A DNA stretch of 39,812 nucleotides from Candidatus Gastranaerophilales bacterium. Its GTDB lineage: Bacteria > Cyanobacteriota > Vampirovibrionia > Gastranaerophilales > Gastranaerophilaceae. Location: the NCBI GenBank assembly GCA_944324475.1, contig CALUWK010000015.1, forward strand, positions 1-39,812. The letters are read 5' to 3'. The position numbers were made by a program, and so were the translations under genes. Shown piece by piece: positions 25,560-34,478 of the stretch (positions within the stretch are counted from its first letter, which is position 1; every line of letters begins with the position of its first letter). The notes below the pieces were generated by a model, which searched no databases, had not been told where the DNA came from, and was given only the letters and a program-made list of their open reading frames with translations.

Positions 25560-27662
25560 TTATATAGTTGCTGTTTTCATGTTTGCTCTTATTATTCCTA
25601 CTGATTTTGCCTTAATATTATTTGTAACTTCATTATAAGACATAATTGATATTTGTGGATATGTTCTTTCGATCAAGCGTCTAAAAATCAACCTTATGGG
25701 TGAAGAGCATAAAATTACAGGTTGGTTTCCTGTTTGTTGAATTGCCTTTTCAAATTCTGAATTTAAGCTATCCATCAGGCGTTTTACAAAGTCAGGATTT
25801 AGTGTTAGGCTTTCTCCGTCGGGGTTTATACCCTTGGCTATTTCTTGTTCAACTTCTTGAGTCATTGTTATAACAAGCAATTCTCCTGTGTCTGATAGAT
25901 TTTGCTTACATATTGTTCTACACAGCGCTTGTCTGCATTGTTCTGTCAGATAATTATAGTTTTTGTTGATTTTATGTTGCAAGCTCATAGTTTCAAGTAT
26001 TGTTTTTAAGTCACGTATTGAAACACGTTCTTTAAGAAGATTTTGCATGACTTGCTGAACGTCTGCTGTGGTTAACTCTTTCATTAAGTCGTTAACATAT
26101 GTTTCATTCATTTCTTTTTTAAGATTATCAATTAACTGTTGAACATCGGAACGAGTTAGAATTTCACTTGCGTTTTTCTTAATTACTTCTGTCAGGTGCG
26201 TTGATATTACTGCAGAAGAAGAAACAACTGTGTAGCCTGCGGTTTCTGCGTATTCTTTATCCTTTTCAAGAATCCAAATTGCTGGTAAATGAAAAGCAGG
26301 TTCTATTGCGCTAATTCCGACTACATTAGGATCATCTGCTCCTCCCATTGAATTCATGGCAAGAAATCTGTCGGGATATACTTCTCCTGTTTCTATTGTA
26401 ATTCCTTTTAGTTTGATTTGATATGTGTTTGGTGGTAACTGTAGGTTATCCCTAACTCTAATAGAAGGCAGAACTATACCTAAATCCAGGGCTGTCTGCC
26501 TTCTTATTTGAGAAATTCTATCTAATAAATCTCCACCCTTTTCAACATCTAAAAGGCTGACTAACCTGTAGCCTATTTCAATTTCAAGAGTTTCAACCGC
26601 TAAAAGTTCAAGCACGCTTTCTCTTGTTGCTTTTTTCTTCTTTTTACCCAGTTTTTCGGCTTTTTTAGCATCTTTTGCTGCCTGTTGAGCTTGTTTTTCT
26701 TCTTCAATTTTTTCTTTGTATTTTTTATAGCTAAATCCGCCAGTAAGAGCTGAAATGGTTAAAAATGGTATGGTTGGCATTCCTGGAACTATTCCCATAC
26801 AAAATAAAAGTCCGCTTATTATTCCAAGAACTTTGGGATTTTGGAACATTTCTTTTCTTATATCTTCTGACAGTGAATTATCAGAACCTGAAGCACGAGA
26901 TATAATTAAGCCTGTTGCAGTTGAAATAATTAAAGCAGGAATTTGAGATACTAGACCATCTCCGACAGTTAAGATTGTGTAGGTTGATAATGCTGTCATG
27001 GGTTGCATTTTCATTTGTACTATACCTATAATTAAACCGCCAACGATATTAATTACGGTAATGATTATACCTGCAGTTGCATCACCTTTTACAAATTTTG
27101 AAGCACCATCCATAGTGCCGTAAAAATCTGCTTCTCTTAAAAGCGCTTTTCTTCTTTTTTTGGCTTCATTTTCATCAATTAAGCCGGAATTTAAATCAGC
27201 ATCTATAGAGAGTTGTTTACCAGGCATGGCATCTAATGTAAAACGTGCACTTACTTCTGCAACTCTGCCTGCACCGCCTGTGATAACCATAAAGTTAATA
27301 ATTACAAGAATTACAAAAATAACAGCACCTACTACATAATTACCCCCTACAACAAATTGTCCGAATGATTCGATAACTGCGCCTGCGTCTGCTTCAAGGA
27401 GAATTAGTCTGGTTGATGTGACATTAAGACCAAGTCTAAATAGTGTAGCTATAAGAAGAATTGTAGGAAAACTTGAGTATTCAAGGGGTTCTTTTGTATA
27501 TAAACAAACAAGAAGAATTAAAACAGATAACGATATATTTAGAGTTAAAAGTAAGTCTAAAAGTTGTGCAGGGATAGGTATTACCATCATTAAAACAATG
27601 GTAACAAGACCAATAGCTAACACTATGTCATTATTTTTTAATAAATCCTTTAACTTCCCCAA
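25560..27662 (-). CDS. flhA: Flagellar biosynthesis protein FlhA
   Basis: Core export-gate protein of the flagellar type III apparatus. 700 residues, normal length. The N-terminal half has eight predicted membrane helices with the conserved FHIPEP-loop region (AEVSARFTLDAMPGKQLSID near 128-147). The long linker is Lys-rich. The C-terminal cytosolic domain carries GGDLLDRI and DPNVVGISAIEPAFHLPAIWI. The start is a TTG (27662); a GGAGG lies about 12 bases upstream. No ATG in frame gives a better N-terminus. It follows flhB by 30 bases. Confidence 0.97.
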   Translation of the reverse strand: MGKLKDLLKNNDIVLAIGLVTIVLMMVIPIPAQLLDLLLTLNISLSVLILLVCLYTKEPLEYSSFPTILLIATLFRLGLNVTSTRLILLEADAGAVIESFGQFVVGGNYVVGAVIFVILVIINFMVITGGAGRVAEVSARFTLDAMPGKQLSIDADLNSGLIDENEAKKRRKALLREADFYGTMDGASKFVKGDATAGIIITVINIVGGLIIGIVQMKMQPMTALSTYTILTVGDGLVSQIPALIISTATGLIISRASGSDNSLSEDIRKEMFQNPKVLGIISGLLFCMGIVPGMPTIPFLTISALTGGFSYKKYKEKIEEEKQAQQAAKDAKKAEKLGKKKKKATRESVLELLAVETLEIEIGYRLVSLLDVEKGGDLLDRISQIRRQTALDLGIVLPSIRVRDNLQLPPNTYQIKLKGITIETGEVYPDRFLAMNSMGGADDPNVVGISAIEPAFHLPAIWILEKDKEYAETAGYTVVSSSAVISTHLTEVIKKNASEILTRSDVQQLIDNLKKEMNETYVNDLMKELTTADVQQVMQNLLKERVSIRDLKTILETMSLQHKINKNYNYLTEQCRQALCRTICKQNLSDTGELLVITMTQEVEQEIAKGINPDGESLTLNPDFVKRLMDSLNSEFEKAIQQTGNQPVILCSSPIRLIFRRLIERTYPQISIMSYNEVTNNIKAKSVGIIRANMKTATI

Positions 27663-27692
27663 GTTGCTTCTAATTCCTCCACTTTTATTTTA

Positions 27693-28769
27693 TCATCTTC
27701 CTTTTTGTGCGTAAACGTATTGTAAAATTTCCGCAACGGCAACATATAGTTCTTGTGGTATTATACCATCAACTTCAACTAATTTGTATAAACTTCGTGC
27801 TAATGGTTTATTTTCTACGATTGGTATTCCGTTATTTTTAGCTATTTCTCTTATTTTAAACGCAATAAAATCTACTCCTTTTGCTACAACAACAGGAGCT
27901 GGGACTTTTTCAGGATTGTACATAAGTGCAACCGCATAATGAGTCGGATTTACCACAACAACATCCGCGTCCTTTACTTTTGACATCATTTTTTGTTGCA
28001 ATATTTTCATTTGGAACGAGCGGATTTTGCTTTTAATTTTTGGATCTCCCTCTGTATTTTTAAATTCATCTTTTACTTCTTGTTTGGTCATTTTGATTGA
28101 TTTGTTATATTCCCAATCTTGATATTTTTTGTCTATAATTCCGATTATTATTAATAGAATACAAATTGTTGCAAGTAATTCAAAAATAACGGAACCCATT
28201 ACAATAAAACCTGTTGTAGGATCTGCTCCTATAAGACCAAACAGGTCATTTTTTCTTTTTATTATTACGTTAAAACCAACCATGGCAACTATTGTTGTTT
28301 TTATTATTGATTTTATTAATTCAACCATTTGTCTTGGTTTAAAAATATTTATTTTTTCAAGCAGTGCTTTCATTGCAGATGACGGGGAAAGTCTTTCAAG
28401 ATTTGGTTTCAATGCTTCTTTTGCAAAAAGGGCTCCTGTTTGAAATCTCAGAATGAGCGCTGCTGATATTGCTAGAAAAGCAAAAAATAAAAGAGTTATT
28501 TCTGAGTAGTTTTTAAAATATGGTGCAAGCACACTTATTGCATCATCATTTGATATTTCATTTGGATTTAGGTGTGTTAATGTTTGAAAAAGCATATTTT
28601 TTAATTTTTCAAGCATACCTGATCCCATAGCATAAATTAAACCCAGCCCGAATGTTAAAACAAGAGAGGATGTGAAATCTTGACTTTTTGCGATATGACC
28701 CTTGTCTCGTTCTTTTTCCCGTCGTTTCGGGGTGGCTTCTTCAGTTTTTTCATTTTGTTCGTTTGCCAT
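27693..28769 (-). CDS. flhB: Flagellar export switch protein FlhB
   Basis: Controls substrate switching from rod/hook to filament export. 358 residues. The N-terminal part begins with the usual basic EKTEEATPKRREKERDKGHI, followed by four membrane helices. The C-terminal cytoplasmic domain has the self-cleavage motif Asn274-Pro-Thr-His277 in VVVNPTHYAVALMY. It follows fliR by 3 bases without a Shine-Dalgarno, so translation is probably coupled. All features needed for function are present. Confidence 0.97.
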   Translation of the reverse strand: MANEQNEKTEEATPKRREKERDKGHIAKSQDFTSSLVLTFGLGLIYAMGSGMLEKLKNMLFQTLTHLNPNEISNDDAISVLAPYFKNYSEITLLFFAFLAISAALILRFQTGALFAKEALKPNLERLSPSSAMKALLEKINIFKPRQMVELIKSIIKTTIVAMVGFNVIIKRKNDLFGLIGADPTTGFIVMGSVIFELLATICILLIIIGIIDKKYQDWEYNKSIKMTKQEVKDEFKNTEGDPKIKSKIRSFQMKILQQKMMSKVKDADVVVVNPTHYAVALMYNPEKVPAPVVVAKGVDFIAFKIREIAKNNGIPIVENKPLARSLYKLVEVDGIIPQELYVAVAEILQYVYAQKGR

Positions 28770-28772
28770 AGT

Positions 28773-29564
28773 TTATGTAAATAGCGCGCCTATTGCACGC
28801 ATATATTCTTGTATAACTCCTTGTAAATATATATTTGTGGCGCTTAAAAAAGCTAGCATTAAGAAAAATCCAATGTAAATTTTAACAGGTATTGCTACCA
28901 TATATATATTCATTTGTGGCATCATTTTACTCATCATTCCAAGCAGTACATCTGATATAAGCAGAACTGAAAATATTGGAAAAGCTACACCAAAGGCAAT
29001 TTTAAAGCATTGTGAAAATATTTCAAGCATAGAACTTACTATATTTGTGTTAAATATAGGGAAAAATCCCATAGGGATAGCATGGAAACTGTTTAATAAA
29101 GCGGCAAAAAGAAATTGATAAGCTCCTGTCGCAAGGAAAATAAGAGTTGCAAGATATATGTACAGTCTTGAGATTTCGGTTGAATTTACACCTGTAGCAG
29201 GATCTAGTGCTTCAGACATCGAAAGCCCCATTTGTATAGAAAGTATGCTTCCGCTCATTCTGACTCCTTCAAGCATTAAGTTTGCAACAAATCCTATTAA
29301 ATATCCTACAGAAAATTCTATTGCGATTAATATAATAAACTCCGCTGCGTCTTTTGGCAAAATGAAATTTTTTTGAGTATATATTATGGGATATAAAATA
29401 AAGGCAATTATCCCCGCAAACCAAATTTTTGTCATGATTGGCGCTTGTATTGTTGAAAAGAATGGTGCTGATTGAAAAAGCCCTGTTATTCTTGTAAAAA
29501 TTAGCATAAAAATAACTATGTTATATGGAGATAAAAGATTTAAAAGGTTTGGTGCTTGAGTCAA
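28773..29564 (-). CDS. fliR: Flagellar biosynthesis protein FliR
   Basis: Membrane component of the export gate. I place the start at a TTG (29564) because AAGGAG lies 6 bases before it and the resulting 263-residue protein begins MTQAPNLLNLLSPYNIVIFM, the usual FliR N-terminus. A longer frame to ATG 29606 would run 29 bases into fliQ and add an atypical lysine-rich extension. Six hydrophobic segments and the GLFQSAPFFSTIQAP, FAVNLMLEG-like and SVGYLIGFVANLMLEGVR motifs are visible. The ribosome site overlaps the fliQ stop. Confidence 0.93.
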   Translation of the reverse strand: MTQAPNLLNLLSPYNIVIFMLIFTRITGLFQSAPFFSTIQAPIMTKIWFAGIIAFILYPIIYTQKNFILPKDAAEFIILIAIEFSVGYLIGFVANLMLEGVRMSGSILSIQMGLSMSEALDPATGVNSTEISRLYIYLATLIFLATGAYQFLFAALLNSFHAIPMGFFPIFNTNIVSSMLEIFSQCFKIAFGVAFPIFSVLLISDVLLGMMSKMMPQMNIYMVAIPVKIYIGFFLMLAFLSATNIYLQGVIQEYMRAIGALFT

Positions 29565-29577
29565 TTTTATCTCCTTT

Positions 29578-29847
29578 TTATGAAATAAAGATTTTAATAT
29601 ATTCAAAGAGTTCTTTTGTGGTTGTTGTAAAAATATCTATCATCCAAGGAGCTGCAACAATTAAGACTAATAGCGCGGCAAATATTTTTGGAACAAAAGT
29701 TAATGTTTGCTCTTGAATTTGTGTTACTGATTGAATTATGCTAATTGCAAGTCCTACAACTATTGCAGACAGTAAAATTGGTGCTGCAATTATCATTGTA
29801 AGCAATATTGTTTTTTGAAAAACCGTTAATATTAGTGCTTCATCCAT
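29578..29847 (-). CDS. fliQ: Flagellar biosynthesis protein FliQ
   Basis: Small export-gate subunit, 89 residues, the normal length. Two membrane helices are separated by the conserved VGLAISIIQSVTQIQEQTLTF segment (about 26-46) with the QIQEQTL signature. An AAAGGA lies 11 bases before the ATG. It sits 14 bases after fliP. Order fliP-fliQ-fliR-flhB-flhA is the standard export-gate order. Confidence 0.97.
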   Translation of the reverse strand: MDEALILTVFQKTILLTMIIAAPILLSAIVVGLAISIIQSVTQIQEQTLTFVPKIFAALLVLIVAAPWMIDIFTTTTKELFEYIKIFIS

Positions 29848-29861
29848 AATTTTATTATCCT

Positions 29862-30620
29862 TTAAGTGACAAATCCTTCAACAAGTGATTTGGTGATTAA
29901 AAACCACCCGTCAACCATAACGAACATTATTAGCTTAAATGGCATTGCTATTGTTGTCGGCGGTAGAAACATCATGCCCATTGAGACAAGAACTGATGCA
30001 ACAACTAAATCTATTACCAAAAACGGTAAGAAGATGACAAAACCTATTTTGAAAGCTGTTTTTAATTCTGATAGAACAAATGACGGAATTAAAACATAAG
30101 TAGGCACGTCTTTTTTTGTTTTTGGCTTTTGAATTTTAGATAGTTTCACAAAAAGAGCGAGTTCTTCTTCATGTGTTTGTTTAAACATGAAGTCTCGTAT
30201 TGGAACAAGCGAATTGTCAAGTGCTTGTTGTTGCGTTATTACGTTTTTCATATATGGTTGATAAGCTGTTTCATTTATTTTTGATAACGTAGGTGACATC
30301 ACAAAGAAAGTTAATATTAATGCAAGTCCAACTATGACTTGATTTGGTGGAAGTGTTGTTGTTCCTATTGCTTGTCTTGTAAGTGAAAGTACAATTACGA
30401 TTCTAATAAATGCTGTTGTCATTATGATTATACTTGGAGCTAATGTTAGAATTGTTAGTAAGATTAAAATTTGCACACCTTGAGTAAATTCTTGAGGCGT
30501 TGATATATTTTGCATGCTTATATTAATATTTGGCAGAGACAAAGCAGCATTTGCTGCTAAATTACTGCAAAAATACAATCCTAATCCTATCCATAATTTT
30601 TTAAATTTAGAAAATAACAA
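29862..30620 (-). CDS. fliP: Flagellar biosynthesis protein FliP
   Basis: Central pore-forming subunit of the export gate. 252 residues with an N-terminal cleavable-type hydrophobic segment (LWIGLGLYFCSNLAANAA) and the two FliP signatures, TAFIRIVIVLSLTRQAIGT (about 68-86) and FLPFLVIDLVVASVLVSMGMM. The start is a TTG at 30620 with AGG 7 bases upstream. It follows accA by 21 bases with no terminator between, so it is probably in the same transcript as accD-accA. fliO is not present upstream. Confidence 0.96.
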   Translation of the reverse strand: MLFSKFKKLWIGLGLYFCSNLAANAALSLPNINISMQNISTPQEFTQGVQILILLTILTLAPSIIIMTTAFIRIVIVLSLTRQAIGTTTLPPNQVIVGLALILTFFVMSPTLSKINETAYQPYMKNVITQQQALDNSLVPIRDFMFKQTHEEELALFVKLSKIQKPKTKKDVPTYVLIPSFVLSELKTAFKIGFVIFLPFLVIDLVVASVLVSMGMMFLPPTTIAMPFKLIMFVMVDGWFLITKSLVEGFVT

Positions 30621-30641
30621 AATTTACCTGCTTCTATATTA

Positions 30642-31613
30642 CTATTGTTGAAATATGCCCATGTTTCTGAATTTAGAATATCTGCTATTTCTCAATTCAT
30701 CTGAAGTCATATTTTTAAATTCGTCCAGTGCTCTAATTAGAGATATTTTTAAGTTATTTGACATTTCTTCTGCACTATAATGTGCTCCTCCAACGGGTTC
30801 TTTGATTACTTCATCTACTATGTTATATTTGAGTAAATCTTCACCTGTAATTTTGAGCGCATTTGTTGCAACTTTTGCCATTGAAGCATCTTTCCATAAA
30901 ATTGAAGCGCAACCTTCGGGCGATATTACGGTATAATATGCATGTTCTAAAATCATTACTTTGTTTGCGACAGCTAATCCCAAGGCACCTCCAGAGCATC
31001 CTTCTCCAGTAATTACGGCAATAATAGGAACGTTTAGTTTAGCCATTTCTTTGAGATTTACAGCAATAGCCTCTCCTTGCCCCATTTCTTCTGCTTTCAT
31101 GCCAGGGTATGCTCCCATTGTATCAATTAAGGTTATGATGGGTAAATCAAATCTATTTGCATGTTCGAATAGCCTTAGTGCTTTTCTGTAGCCTTGCGGT
31201 TGCGGCATTCCAAAATTACATTCAAGATTTTCTTTTGTAGATTTACCTTTCATTGTACCGATTAACATTACATTGTAATCGCCAATTTTTGCAATACCTC
31301 CAGATATAGCTTTATCATCATAGCCGTGTCTGTCTCCGTGGAGCTCTATGAAATCCTCACACATAAATTGAACATAATCCATAAAGTTTGGTCTTTGAGG
31401 GTGTCTTGCAATTTGCAACTTTTGATATGGTTCAAGTTTTTCATATAATTCTTTTTTGTACACTTTTGTTTGTTCTTCCAATTTTTTTATCTCGTCATCG
31501 TAATTTATATTTGTGTCTTTGCTTGTTTGTTTGAGTTCTTCTATTTTATCTTGAATTGTGTATATGGGCTTTTCAAACTCTAGAATTTGAACTCTTTTAT
31601 TATCTTCTTTCAT
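30642..31613 (-). CDS. accA: Acetyl-CoA carboxylase carboxyltransferase subunit alpha
   Basis: With AccD it transfers the carboxyl group from biotin to acetyl-CoA, giving malonyl-CoA. 323 residues, full length. The N-terminal helices (IQDKIEELKQ) are followed by the crotonase-like carboxyltransferase domain with GGAL and EGCSGGALGLAVANKV (about 205-220), which forms the oxyanion hole, and SPEGCASILWKDA. AAGGAA precedes the ATG. It lies 10 bases after accD. The biotin carboxylase half of the enzyme is encoded 5 kb away at 36.5-38.4 kb on the other strand. Confidence 0.97.
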   Translation of the reverse strand: MKEDNKRVQILEFEKPIYTIQDKIEELKQTSKDTNINYDDEIKKLEEQTKVYKKELYEKLEPYQKLQIARHPQRPNFMDYVQFMCEDFIELHGDRHGYDDKAISGGIAKIGDYNVMLIGTMKGKSTKENLECNFGMPQPQGYRKALRLFEHANRFDLPIITLIDTMGAYPGMKAEEMGQGEAIAVNLKEMAKLNVPIIAVITGEGCSGGALGLAVANKVMILEHAYYTVISPEGCASILWKDASMAKVATNALKITGEDLLKYNIVDEVIKEPVGGAHYSAEEMSNNLKISLIRALDEFKNMTSDELRNSRYSKFRNMGIFQQ

Positions 31614-31623
31614 TTTTAATTCC

Positions 31624-32490
31624 TTATTTTTTGGCGTGCATTTTGATGAGTTTTGCCAGTTTTTCTTTCATATTTTTTCTTTCTACTATGAAGTCAATTT
31701 GACCGTATTTTAATAAATATTCTGCCGTCTGAAAGTCTGCTGGAAGTTTTTGTCTTATGGTTTGTTCAATTACTCTCCTTCCGGCAAAGCCTATACGAGC
31801 GCCTTTTTCTGCTATAATTATATCACCAATGGTTCCAAAAGAGGCTGTAACGCCCCCAAAAGTGGGTTCACATAGTACAGTAATGTATAGTAATTTTGCT
31901 TCATTTAATTTTGCAACTGCGCAACTTGTTTTTGCCATTTGCATCAAACTTAAAGCACTCTCTTGCATTCTTGCACCACCTGATGCAGTAAATACTATTG
32001 ATGGAAGTTTGTTTTCAAGTGCATATTCAAGTATTCTTGTAATTTTTTCACCTACTACCGAACCCATAGATCCGCCCATATAATCAAAATCCATGACGGC
32101 TATAGCTGCTTTTTGTCCTGAAATCATGCAAGTTCCGGTTATAACGGCTTCGTCAAGTCCTGACTTTTCGTGTGCTTGTTCTTGACGGTGTTTATAGCTT
32201 TGAGTGTCTACAAATTCCAGAGGATCGCATGGTTTTATGTTTGAAAACATTTCAACGAAAGTATTTTCGTCTGCAATAAGTTTTATTCTAGCTTTTGCGC
32301 CAATCCTAAAATGGTAGTCGCAATTAGGGCACACCATTTGGTTGTTTTCTAAGTCTTTTTTGGGAAGTTGGCTTGAACAGTTATAACAAAGAGTCCAGAG
32401 TTTACCTATTGAATCATCAATATGAACATCATTGTCGCGTGCTGCTATTTGTTGCATTTTTCTTTTATTAAACCAATCGGTTAATGTCAT
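31624..32490 (-). CDS. accD: Acetyl-CoA carboxylase carboxyltransferase subunit beta
   Basis: Partner of AccA. 288 residues with the N-terminal zinc ribbon CYNC...CPNC (Cys about 34, 37, 53, 56), typical of bacterial AccD and thought to bind the subunit's own mRNA and DNA. The carboxyltransferase domain has MDFDYMGGSMGSVVGEKI and SGGARMQESALSLMQMAKT. GAGGA lies 11 bases before the ATG. Upstream on the minus strand two overlapping TATAAT hexamers (32523-32533) mark the likely promoter, giving a leader of about 25 bases. It heads the long minus-strand train that continues to the flagellar and c-di-GMP genes. Confidence 0.97.
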   Translation of the reverse strand: MTLTDWFNKRKMQQIAARDNDVHIDDSIGKLWTLCYNCSSQLPKKDLENNQMVCPNCDYHFRIGAKARIKLIADENTFVEMFSNIKPCDPLEFVDTQSYKHRQEQAHEKSGLDEAVITGTCMISGQKAAIAVMDFDYMGGSMGSVVGEKITRILEYALENKLPSIVFTASGGARMQESALSLMQMAKTSCAVAKLNEAKLLYITVLCEPTFGGVTASFGTIGDIIIAEKGARIGFAGRRVIEQTIRQKLPADFQTAEYLLKYGQIDFIVERKNMKEKLAKLIKMHAKK

Positions 32491-32555
32491 AATATTAATA
32501 TCCTCACCAAGTATTTTTATAAATTATATTATAAAATAAAAAACCATACAAAACA

Positions 32556-32584
32556 TTGCACCATATAAAATTTTTATTTATTAT
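32556..32584 (+). promoter_or_regulatory. Promoter of rsgA (predicted leaderless)
   Basis: TTGCAC (32556-32561), spacer 17, TATTAT (32579-32584), then 6 bases to the ATG at 32591. No Shine-Dalgarno. The divergent accD promoter begins about 25 bases away on the other strand. Confidence 0.65.
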
Positions 32585-32590
32585 TAAACT

Positions 32591-33586
32591 ATGCAAGCAC
32601 AGGTATATAAAATACATTCGGATTTTTATTTTGTTAAGAATTTTGAACATGTCAGTTTTACTTGCAAACTAAAAGATACTTTAAAAAAAGAAAATGCTGA
32701 AATAAGAGTCGGTGATTTTGTTGAGTTAAGTGGTGATAATTGCTTTATTTCAAAATTAATTTTAAGAAAAAATTTTTTAACTAGACCAAAAGTTTCGAAT
32801 ATCGATTTAGCTCTTGTTGTGTGTTCACTTAAAGAACCTGAACTGGATTTGGTTCAATTAAATCGTTATCTTATTTATCTAAAATATTATAAAATTGACT
32901 GTGCTATTTGTTTTAATAAGGAAGATTTAGATAAAGATTTGATTAATACTATAAAAAAACTTGAAGGTATTTATAAAAATATTGGCTATAAAATGTTTTT
33001 TACAAGCGTAAAAAATAAAGTCGGACTTGATAGTGTTTTTGAATTTATAAAAGATAAAACTATTGTCTTAGTTGGTATGTCTGGAGTTGGTAAATCCAGT
33101 TTATTAAATGCACTTAATCCAAATATTAGTATAAAAACAGGTCAAGTTTCAAAAAAAACTTTAAAAGGCGCACATACAACAAGGCATGTAGAAATAATTG
33201 AATATAAAGATTTTAAAGTTATAGATACTCCTGGGTTTTCAAATTTAAAATTTGATTTTATGTGTCCTGAAGATTTAGCAATATTATTTGATGATTTTAT
33301 ACCATATATGAATGGCTGCAAGTATTCAAATTGTTTACATGATGTTAAGGAAAAAAACATTTGTTCTTTATACGATAATTTGGATAAAATTTCTGAATCG
33401 AGGTATAGAAGTTATTTGTCTTTTTTAAATGAATGTATGGAATATAAAGAAAAAATATCTAAAAGAAGCATTAAAAATGAAGGTTATAAAAAGAAAAGCG
33501 GTTCGAATGTTTTTGTTAAAATTTCAAAAAGAAAAAGAATCCAATCAAGAAATACAGTAAAGCAGAATATTAAAGAAACGGATTAA
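32591..33586 (+). CDS. rsgA: Ribosome small-subunit GTPase RsgA
   Basis: Circularly permuted GTPase that checks late 30S maturation. 331 residues: N-terminal OB domain (1-65). The GTPase core is in permuted order, with the NKED motif (G4, Asn109-Asp112) before the P-loop GMSGVGKSS (162-170), and DTPGFS (G3, 212-217). The C-terminal zinc site is Cys243, Cys248, His250 and Cys258. The tail is Lys/Arg rich, probably RNA binding. It has no ribosome binding site but a promoter ending 6 bases before the ATG. Followed by the prenyl synthase gene after 4 bases. Confidence 0.97.
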   Translation: MQAQVYKIHSDFYFVKNFEHVSFTCKLKDTLKKENAEIRVGDFVELSGDNCFISKLILRKNFLTRPKVSNIDLALVVCSLKEPELDLVQLNRYLIYLKYYKIDCAICFNKEDLDKDLINTIKKLEGIYKNIGYKMFFTSVKNKVGLDSVFEFIKDKTIVLVGMSGVGKSSLLNALNPNISIKTGQVSKKTLKGAHTTRHVEIIEYKDFKVIDTPGFSNLKFDFMCPEDLAILFDDFIPYMNGCKYSNCLHDVKEKNICSLYDNLDKISESRYRSYLSFLNECMEYKEKISKRSIKNEGYKKKSGSNVFVKISKRKRIQSRNTVKQNIKETD

Positions 33587-33590
33587 AAAA

Positions 33591-34478
33591 GTGATTAATT
33601 ATTACAAAAATCTTGTAGTTGATGAATTAAACAAATATTTTGATGAATATTCAAGAGGAGCTTTGTATTCATCTAAGATTTGGGAAGCTATGCGATATAC
33701 TACCATGCTTGAAGGTAAGCGTTTGAGAGCCATTATTTGTCTTGAGATTGCAAATTTGTTTAAAGTTGATCTTTGCGATGCGCTTCCTTGTGCTTGTTCG
33801 TTGGAGATTATGCACGCATATAGTTTGATACACGATGATTTACCTTGCATGGATAATGATGATTTAAGAAGAGGAAAACCAACGAATCATAAAGTTTTTG
33901 GTGAAGCTGTTGCAACTTTGGCGGGCGATGCTTTAATTTCTTTCGGTGCTCAAATATTGATTGATAAACTTTCTTGCAAGTATTCATCTGATTTAATTTT
34001 GGATATTACAAGGGATTATTTAAAAACAGCAGGTGCCTCTGGAATTGTGGCGGGTCAAGTTGCTGACATAGAGGCGGAAAACAAAGAGATTGATTTTGAA
34101 AATTTAAAATACATACATAAATATAAAACAGGAGAACTTTTTAATTGTGCTGTTACAATGGGTGCTAAATTAGCTAATGTCAGGCATGATGTTCTTTTGA
34201 AATTGCAGGAATTTGCTTATAATTTTGGAATTTTGTTTCAGGTTTATGATGATATTATCGATTGTACTTTATCGACTTTAGAGCTTGGAAAAACGGCAGG
34301 AAAAGATAATGTTTCAAAAAAGTTAACTTATGTAAGTGCTTTTGGAGTTGATGAATCTCGAAATATTTTTTATTCGCTAATTAAAAAAAATCGTGATATA
34401 CTGAATAAATTAGAAATTAGGTCTTCGGTATTTGAAGAAATTAATGATATGCTAATTAGGAAAGTAAAAGGCGAATAA
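33591..34478 (+). CDS. ispA: Polyprenyl (farnesyl/geranylgeranyl) diphosphate synthase
   Basis: Condenses isopentenyl diphosphate with allylic diphosphates, for isoprenoids and the undecaprenyl carrier. 295 residues. The first Asp-rich motif is D82-D83-LPCM-D88, with RRGKPTNH after it, and the second is YDDIID near 219. The residues before the first motif (HAYSLIHDD) suggest a C15-C20 product, but chain length cannot be settled by eye. The start is a GTG 4 bases after rsgA, with a weak GGAT. The stop overlaps the next ATG as TAATG, so the genes are coupled. Confidence 0.93.
   Translation: MINYYKNLVVDELNKYFDEYSRGALYSSKIWEAMRYTTMLEGKRLRAIICLEIANLFKVDLCDALPCACSLEIMHAYSLIHDDLPCMDNDDLRRGKPTNHKVFGEAVATLAGDALISFGAQILIDKLSCKYSSDLILDITRDYLKTAGASGIVAGQVADIEAENKEIDFENLKYIHKYKTGELFNCAVTMGAKLANVRHDVLLKLQEFAYNFGILFQVYDDIIDCTLSTLELGKTAGKDNVSKKLTYVSAFGVDESRNIFYSLIKKNRDILNKLEIRSSVFEEINDMLIRKVKGE

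Noticed and set aside
29565-29606. Longer fliR frame from ATG 29606
   Set aside because: It overlaps fliQ, adds an atypical Lys-rich N-terminus and ignores an ideal AAGGAG before the TTG.
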